A stretch of 64,000 nt of DNA, taken from contig JAEUMQ010000001.1 of NCBI GenBank assembly GCA_016791425.1, forward strand, positions 668,677 to 732,676, read 5' to 3'. A program made the position numbers and the translations under genes. The stretch is from Hyphomonadaceae bacterium. GTDB lineage: Bacteria; Pseudomonadota; Alphaproteobacteria; Caulobacterales; Aquidulcibacteraceae. The notes beneath the pieces were generated by a model. It was not told where the DNA came from, did not search any database, and saw only the letters and a list, made by a program, of their open reading frames with translations. Shown here piece by piece: positions 59,325 through 64,000 of the stretch (the first letter of the stretch is position 1; each line of letters starts with the position of its first letter).

Positions 59325-59837
59325 CTAAAGATCGCGCGCCATGGTCCTCGAGGCGACGCGGTCCTTGCCGACCTCGAACGTCGGCCCCGGCCCGACATAG
59401 TCGAAGCCGAACTTGCGATAGAACGGCGGTCCGCGCTTGTTGATATCGACGACGCAGAGCCACATGTGCGCTGCGCCGTGCGCGCGCGCCGTTTCGAGCG
59501 CATCCTCCATGAGCGCACGCCCGACGCCCGCGCCAAAGACATCCGGCAGAATGTAGAGCTGCTTCAGCTCGACGGACTTGCCCCGCAGCGCAACGGGGCA
59601 AGGCGCATCGCGCACCGTCGCGTACCCGACCGCCGAGCCATCGAAATGCGCGACTTTGCAGGCGATCGCCGCATCCTCCAGCATGGCGCGCGCCTTCGCC
59701 GCCGTGCAATTGGCGGCGCAATAGGCGTCCAGATCTTCGCGCGCATGCAGATCCGCATATGCGCGCGTGAACGTCTCGGTCCACAGCGCCGCCAACGCCT
59801 CCGCGTGCGCCGGACCTATCGGCCTGATCTCAAGCAT
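59325..59837 (-). CDS. GNAT-family N-acetyltransferase
   Basis: A 170-residue acetyl-CoA-dependent transferase. The fold is shown by IRPIGPAHAEALAALWTETF at the N terminus, the beta4 strand VELKQLYILPDVFGAGVGRALMEDALETARAHGAAHMWLCVV with the acetyl-CoA pyrophosphate loop (x-x-F-G-A-G-V-G), and NKRGPPFYRKFGFDYVGP at the end. The acceptor is unknown. The start overlaps the stop of the beta-helix gene by eight bases, so the two are one transcription unit with this gene second. Confidence 0.92.
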   Translation of the reverse strand: MLEIRPIGPAHAEALAALWTETFTRAYADLHAREDLDAYCAANCTAAKARAMLEDAAIACKVAHFDGSAVGYATVRDAPCPVALRGKSVELKQLYILPDVFGAGVGRALMEDALETARAHGAAHMWLCVVDINKRGPPFYRKFGFDYVGPGPTFEVGKDRVASRTMARDL

Positions 59838-61404
59838 GCACGAACGGCTGCGACGTCCCGGTCGCGGCGCCGGCGCTATTCCGAGCCGTGACGCTAACGC
59901 TCAGCGCCTGTCCTGCATCCGCAGCGGCCGGCGCGTAACTGTCCTGCGTTGCGCCGGCGATCGGCGCGCCGTTGCGCCGCCATTGATAGGCATAGGATGG
60001 GCGCGGGTTGGCCGCCCACAGCCCCTTCTGCACCCGCAGCCCATTGCCGGCGGCGACGATCGCCGGAGCGCGCCGGCTCGCCGGCGCCATGGTCGGCGGA
60101 TTGAAGGTCACAGTGCCCCCTGGATTTTCCTCCGACGCCGCGATCAGCGTCGCTTCGTCGTGGCAGGCGAGCGCATAGCCGTCCACTTGCACGCGCACGC
60201 GCGGGCCTTCGAACCAGAAGACGGCGGTCGGATTTTCGTCCTCCACAATGAGGTTGGTGATGCGGCTCGCGATCCCGGGCCGGTGTCCGTACCAGAAATG
60301 CGACGATCCCCCATTCTCCTGCCCGCGCCCCCGCCAATTCGGACGCCGCGAGATGCAGCCCTCAATGGTCGAGCGCGGACTCCATATCTTGATGTTGATC
60401 TTGTTGTCCTCCGCGAGGCAGTTCTGCAGAACCACATACGCGCTCTTGCAGTCGAAGCCAGCATCGGTCGCGCCGCGCGCCTCGCACTGCTCGTAACGGA
60501 TCTCGTAATTGTCCCATTCGTCGGAGAACCCGTCGGCGTTCCAGTACGCCCCCTCGCCCGCGCTCTGACGGAAATTCTCCATCACGCAGCGTCGATAAAT
60601 GATCGTGTTTGCCGCGTCCTCAAGCGCGCAGCCGACCGCGAACGGATCGCCCTCGTTGCCCTCGCTGTCGGCGCGGCAATCCTCGATGAGTCCGTTGTTC
60701 GAACGATAGCGAATGCGCAGAAACGAGCGCTCCAGGCTCGACCCGCTGCAACGCCGCACGACGAACTCACTGAGCGATGCGTCCGCCTCCTCACCCGAAA
60801 CCGTGTTCTCGATGAAACGATAGACGTTGCGGAACGTGCAATCCTCGATCGCCAGCCCTTGCACCGGCGCGCCAATGCGGAAGCAGCCGTTGCCGATATT
60901 TCGGAAGTGCAGGTTCTTGAATGCGAGGTGATCGGCGCCGCGCACGAAGCGGAAGCACTCTGCGCCCGTCTCGCCGGAGGCGGTGAAGGGATCGGCGCGC
61001 TCGCCCCAGATTTCCGCCCTGGCGTCCGTGCCGTCCACGGCGTTCACGCCCTTGATCGTGACCGGCCGGCCGGCCGCGCCGCCGTGGCTGAGCGTGATCG
61101 AACCCTGAAGCGTGTAACGGCCGCGATCAGCCGCAATGAGAATGGTTCCGCCCGGTCCCGCTTCCTCAATGAGCTCGTTGAGTCGCCGTGCGTCGGCCGC
61201 GTTCGCCCATGAAAGCCCGTCTCGGTTGCCCTCGCCGTCCGGCGTCACATGCCGCACGGCGGCGCCAGCGCCCGCCGCAGGGGAGGCCTGCGGCCCGCCG
61301 AGCAGCCGACGAACGAAATCGAAGGGCGTCGCCGCAACCGCGGCGGCCGGCGCCGCCGCGAACCCGACAAGCCAGCCCAGCAAAGTGCGCCGATCGTGCC
61401 CCAA
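59830..61404 (-). CDS. Tat-exported right-handed beta-helix protein
   Basis: A 524-residue exported protein. The start is taken as a TTG at 61404, five bases after GAGGAGG; it gives MGHDRRTLLGWLVGFAAAPAAAVAA, a twin-arginine signal. A GTG at 61410 is also possible. Residues about 85-430 form parallel beta-helix repeats typical of pectate-lyase-like carbohydrate-active proteins (ADHLAFKNLHFRNIGNGCFRIG, VQGLAIEDCTFRNVYRF, EFVVRRCSGSSLERSFLRIRY, YVVLQNCLAEDNKINIKIWSP). The last 90 residues look like an Ig-like module (YAYQWRRNGAPIAGATQDSYAPAAADAGQALSVSVTARNSAG). It may act on a polysaccharide; catalytic residues cannot be named. Confidence 0.85.
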   Translation of the reverse strand: MGHDRRTLLGWLVGFAAAPAAAVAATPFDFVRRLLGGPQASPAAGAGAAVRHVTPDGEGNRDGLSWANAADARRLNELIEEAGPGGTILIAADRGRYTLQGSITLSHGGAAGRPVTIKGVNAVDGTDARAEIWGERADPFTASGETGAECFRFVRGADHLAFKNLHFRNIGNGCFRIGAPVQGLAIEDCTFRNVYRFIENTVSGEEADASLSEFVVRRCSGSSLERSFLRIRYRSNNGLIEDCRADSEGNEGDPFAVGCALEDAANTIIYRRCVMENFRQSAGEGAYWNADGFSDEWDNYEIRYEQCEARGATDAGFDCKSAYVVLQNCLAEDNKINIKIWSPRSTIEGCISRRPNWRGRGQENGGSSHFWYGHRPGIASRITNLIVEDENPTAVFWFEGPRVRVQVDGYALACHDEATLIAASEENPGGTVTFNPPTMAPASRRAPAIVAAGNGLRVQKGLWAANPRPSYAYQWRRNGAPIAGATQDSYAPAAADAGQALSVSVTARNSAGAATGTSQPFVHA

Positions 61405-61516
61405 ATCCACCCTCCTCGCGCACGTCCGCGAACCGACGCGCCTCCAGGAAAGCGAACCAGAAGCCTGCGCCGCAGCGCGGGTCAATCACGATGTGCGACG
61501 TGATGTCAGCGCGATG

Positions 61517-61756
61517 TCAGGGCAGCGAGGGCGCGCGAGAGATATGGCCGACCAGGGCCGCAGCCGCCGCGACCGCCGCCAGCCCAACGAAGCAGGCCGG
61601 GCAATGGCCGAGGATCATGATCCCGCTCGCCTGTGGCGGCGCGCCGCACCAGGCCGCGCTCGTGTCAAGCACGTTCTGCGTTCTCCGCAGCGCGCACGCG
61701 ACGATCGGCGCTGCCCCCGCCGCGGCGCCGATCGCAAGCATGAAGGTTAATCGCAT
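61517..61756 (-). CDS. Small membrane protein divergent from ccoN
   Basis: A 79-residue protein with two hydrophobic helices (MRLTFMLAIGAAAGAAPIVACAL and CFVGLAAVAAAAALVGHI) and a G-H-C-P-A-C segment that could bind a metal or form a disulfide. It shares a 115-base upstream region with ccoN, including the FNR-type box, so it may be induced together with the oxidase and help its assembly. The family is not recognised. Confidence 0.55.
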   Translation of the reverse strand: MRLTFMLAIGAAAGAAPIVACALRRTQNVLDTSAAWCGAPPQASGIMILGHCPACFVGLAAVAAAAALVGHISRAPSLP

Positions 61757-61803
61757 CCTGTCCCCCGCATGCGCCTCAATGCCGCGCGATGCGCAAACGC
61801 GTC

Positions 61804-61817
61804 TTGATTGAGATCAA
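61804..61817. promoter_or_regulatory. FNR/FixK-type box ahead of ccoN
   Basis: TTGAT-TGAG-ATCAA is a perfect anaerobox. Its centre is about 61 bases before the ccoN ATG, which would place it at -41.5 if transcription starts near 61852. This fits activation of the cbb3 oxidase at low oxygen by an FNR/FixK protein. Confidence 0.85.
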
Positions 61818-61871
61818 ACCGCCCCGGCGAGCCCCGCTCTACTTCTCGGCCTGCGAACCGAGGGGAAGCGA

Positions 61872-63518
61872 ATGGCCGCAAGCGGCGCCTATCCAAACCT
61901 GCGTGACGACGCGCTCGGCGTCGGCGCCGTCCTTATCGGCGTAGCAGCGCTGGCCATCTGGGGCGCCTCGCGCGCGATCGACACGCCGTTCCAGATTCAG
62001 ATGTACATGCTTCTGGCGGCCATGATCGCCGGCCTCGCGATGCTCGTGGAATCCGTGACGCGCCCGAAATACGGCGAAGAGCGCTACGAAAATGGGATCA
62101 TCAAGGCCGGCGTCGTCGCGTCGATGTTCTGGGGAATCGCCGGCCTGCTCGTCGGACTGATCATCGCGCTCCAGCTCGCATTCCCGAATCTGTTCTACCT
62201 CCCCGAGTTCGGCTGGACGAATTTCGGTCGCCTGCGCCCGCTGCACACATCGGCGGTGATCTTCGCCTTTGGCGGCAACGTCCTCATCGCGACGAGCTTC
62301 TGGGTCGTGCAGCGGACATGCCGCGCGCGCCTCTTCGGAGGCGCGTGGGCGTGGTTCGTCTTCTGGGGCTACCAGCTCTTCATCGTGCTTGCCGGCACGG
62401 GCTATCTGATGGGCGTCACCCAAGGCCGCGAATACGCCGAGCCGCCCTGGTACACGGATCTTTGGCTCACGATCGTCTGGGTCGCCTATCTCGTCGTGTT
62501 CCTCGGCACGATCTGGAAGCGCCAGGAAAAGCACATCTATGTCGCGAACTGGTTCTACCTCGCCTTCATCGTGACGATCGCGATGCTGCACATCGTCAAC
62601 AATCTGGCGATCCCGGTCAGCTTCGAAGGCTCTTTCTCCTATTCGCTCTTCTCCGGCGTGCAGGATGCGCTGACGCAATGGTGGTACGGCCACAACGCGG
62701 TCGGCTTCTTCCTCACCGCCGGCTTCCTCGGGATCATGTACTACTTCATCCCGAAGCAGGCCGAGCGCCCGGTCTATTCCTATCGCCTGAGCATCATCCA
62801 TTTCTGGGCGCTCATCTTCCTCTACATCTGGGCCGGCCCGCACCATCTGCACTACACCGCGCTGCCGCAATGGGCCCAGACGCTCGGCGCGACGTTCTCG
62901 ATCATGCTGTGGATGCCGAGCTGGGGCGGCATGATCAACGGCCTCATGACGCTCTCCGGCGCGTGGGACAAACTGCGCACCGACCCGGTGTTGCGCATGC
63001 TCGTCGTCTCCGTCGCGTTCTATGGCATGTCGACGTTCGAGGGCCCGGTGATGTCGATCCGCGCCGTCAACTCCTTGTCGCACTACACGGATTGGACCAT
63101 CGGCCACGTGCATTCGGGCGCGCTGGGCTGGGTCGGCTTCGTGAGTTTCGGCGCGCTTTATTGCCTGACCCCGTGGCTATGGAAGAAGAAGCAAGTGTCG
63201 CACGCGCTTGTCGAGTGGCACTTCTGGCTCTCCACCATCGGCATCGTCCTCTACATCACTTCGATGTGGGTGGCGGGCATCATGCAAGGCTTGATGTGGC
63301 GCGCCTATAACGAGTTTGGCTTCCTCGAATACTCTTTCGTTGAGACCGTCGAAGCCATGAACCCGTACTTCATCATCCGTGCGGCGGGCGGAGGTCTCTT
63401 CCTCCTCGGCGCGCTGATCATGGCCTTCAACCTGTGGCGCACGGCGACGAGCAAAGAGCCCGCTGTCGAGCGTGTCACTGATGTGCCGGCGCAAGGCGCG
63501 CCGGTGGCTGCGGAATAG
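61872..63518 (+). CDS. ccoN: cbb3-type cytochrome c oxidase subunit I
   Basis: A 548-residue integral membrane subunit that reduces O2 to water at low oxygen and pumps protons. GAGGGGAAGCGA precedes the ATG. It has twelve or more helices and the haem and copper ligands of the family: [62 protein letters not shown] with the CuB His-Asn-Ala-Val and tyrosine region, [30 protein letters not shown], and [17 protein letters not shown] with the haem His pair. It is expressed from the FNR box and followed after 11 bases by ccoO. Confidence 0.96.
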   Translation: MAASGAYPNLRDDALGVGAVLIGVAALAIWGASRAIDTPFQIQMYMLLAAMIAGLAMLVESVTRPKYGEERYENGIIKAGVVASMFWGIAGLLVGLIIALQLAFPNLFYLPEFGWTNFGRLRPLHTSAVIFAFGGNVLIATSFWVVQRTCRARLFGGAWAWFVFWGYQLFIVLAGTGYLMGVTQGREYAEPPWYTDLWLTIVWVAYLVVFLGTIWKRQEKHIYVANWFYLAFIVTIAMLHIVNNLAIPVSFEGSFSYSLFSGVQDALTQWWYGHNAVGFFLTAGFLGIMYYFIPKQAERPVYSYRLSIIHFWALIFLYIWAGPHHLHYTALPQWAQTLGATFSIMLWMPSWGGMINGLMTLSGAWDKLRTDPVLRMLVVSVAFYGMSTFEGPVMSIRAVNSLSHYTDWTIGHVHSGALGWVGFVSFGALYCLTPWLWKKKQVSHALVEWHFWLSTIGIVLYITSMWVAGIMQGLMWRAYNEFGFLEYSFVETVEAMNPYFIIRAAGGGLFLLGALIMAFNLWRTATSKEPAVERVTDVPAQGAPVAAE

Positions 63519-63529
63519 GGGGCGCACCA

Positions 63530-64000
63530 ATGTGGAATTTTCACAAATGGTTCGAGCGCCACACGCTCATTCTGATCGTGGGCATTCTCGTCGTGGTTTC
63601 GATCGGGGGGCTCGTGCAGATCACGCCGCTCTTCTTCATCGAAAGCACAATTGAACGTGTCCAGGGCGTGCGGCCATATACACCGCTCGAATTGGCGGGA
63701 CGGCAAATCTACATCCGCGAAGGCTGCTATGTTTGCCATTCGCAGATGATCCGTCCGCTGCGCGATGAAGTGGAGCGCTACGGCCACTACTCGCTGGCGG
63801 CCGAGAGCATGTACGATCACCCGTTTCAATGGGGATCGAAGCGCACCGGCCCGGATCTGGCGCGCGTCGGCGGCCGCTACTCTGACGAGTGGCACCGCGC
63901 ACACATGGTGGATCCCCGCTCGGTGGTGCCTGAATCGGTGATGCCGCCTTACGCATTCCTGGCTCGGGCCGATGTCGATACCGCGCGTATGTCCGATCAT
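63530..64000 (+). CDS. ccoO: cbb3-type cytochrome c oxidase subunit II, N-terminal part (runs off window)
   Basis: The first 157 residues of the membrane-anchored mono-haem cytochrome c subunit that passes electrons to CcoN. It begins [31 protein letters not shown], a single membrane anchor, then [39 protein letters not shown] with the C-x-x-C-H haem site, and [22 protein letters not shown] with the [14 protein letters not shown] methionine-ligand region. The 3' end and probably ccoQ and ccoP lie beyond the window. Confidence 0.95.
   Translation, partial: MWNFHKWFERHTLILIVGILVVVSIGGLVQITPLFFIESTIERVQGVRPYTPLELAGRQIYIREGCYVCHSQMIRPLRDEVERYGHYSLAAESMYDHPFQWGSKRTGPDLARVGGRYSDEWHRAHMVDPRSVVPESVMPPYAFLARADVDTARMSDH

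Noticed and set aside
1..64000. CRISPR array
   Set aside because: No regularly spaced direct repeats were seen; the ACATGT cluster has irregular spacing and is only six bases long.

Overview
The window is GC-rich chromosomal DNA from an alphaproteobacterium. The evidence is a compact VirB-type secretion operon with ATGA overlaps, three IclR-style operator pairs, an FNR-type box ahead of a cbb3 oxidase (ccoNO), several TonB-dependent receptors, and DUF1501/DUF1800 and sulfatase/FGE gene sets. A Caulobacterales- or Hyphomonadaceae-like host is a guess from gene style; no rRNA is present to settle it.

Layout. 0-3 kb: the 3' end of glucokinase, then a decayed stretch holding a CocE/NonD hydrolase remnant, a possible IS110 fragment, two frameshifted small heat-shock genes and a frameshifted marC. 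3.3-9 kb: a hypothetical gene divergent from an AraC regulator, an OmpA-domain periplasmic protein, a small Cys/His protein, and a secreted trypsin-like protease fused to an FGE-like domain. 9.3-17.7 kb: a nine-gene type IV secretion operon (virB1,2,3,4,6,8,9,10,11) without virB5, virB7 or virD4. 17.7-21.7 kb: a DUF1800-DUF1501 secreted pair and a small lipoprotein. 21.8-28.7 kb: two secreted sulfatases flanking a catalytically complete formylglycine-generating enzyme and an NTF2-like lipoprotein.

28.9-36.2 kb is an accessory region ending at the 3' end of tRNA-Ser(CGA). It has small AlpA/excisionase-like DNA-binding proteins, a membrane protein with a C-terminal helix-turn-helix, ACATGT repeats, a 22-bp palindrome and an orphan HsdM with an abnormal C terminus. 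No integrase was found. 36.4-39.4 kb carries rmlB and a TPR-sulfotransferase.

39.4-52.8 kb is a catabolic cluster: two TonB receptors, an amidohydrolase, a MetE-like protein, a citryl-CoA-lyase-like protein, a CaiB/BaiF CoA-transferase, an IclR regulator, a VOC protein and a FadJ-type beta-oxidation protein. Three of its promoters carry a pair of TTCG-N5-CGAA palindromes, always 19 bp apart centre to centre, which marks a local IclR regulon. 52.9-59.3 kb: a stand-alone MHYT membrane protein, two tandem paralogues joining a substrate-binding-like domain to OmpA, and a ParA ATPase / unknown protein / roadblock operon. 59.3-64 kb: a GNAT acetyltransferase with a Tat-exported beta-helix protein, then ccoN and the start of ccoO behind a perfect FNR box.

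The best candidates for undescribed biology are the IclR-controlled CoA pathway, the ParA-roadblock operon, the duplicated anchored binding-protein/OmpA fusions, and the repeat-bearing membrane-HTH gene in the tRNA-Ser island.
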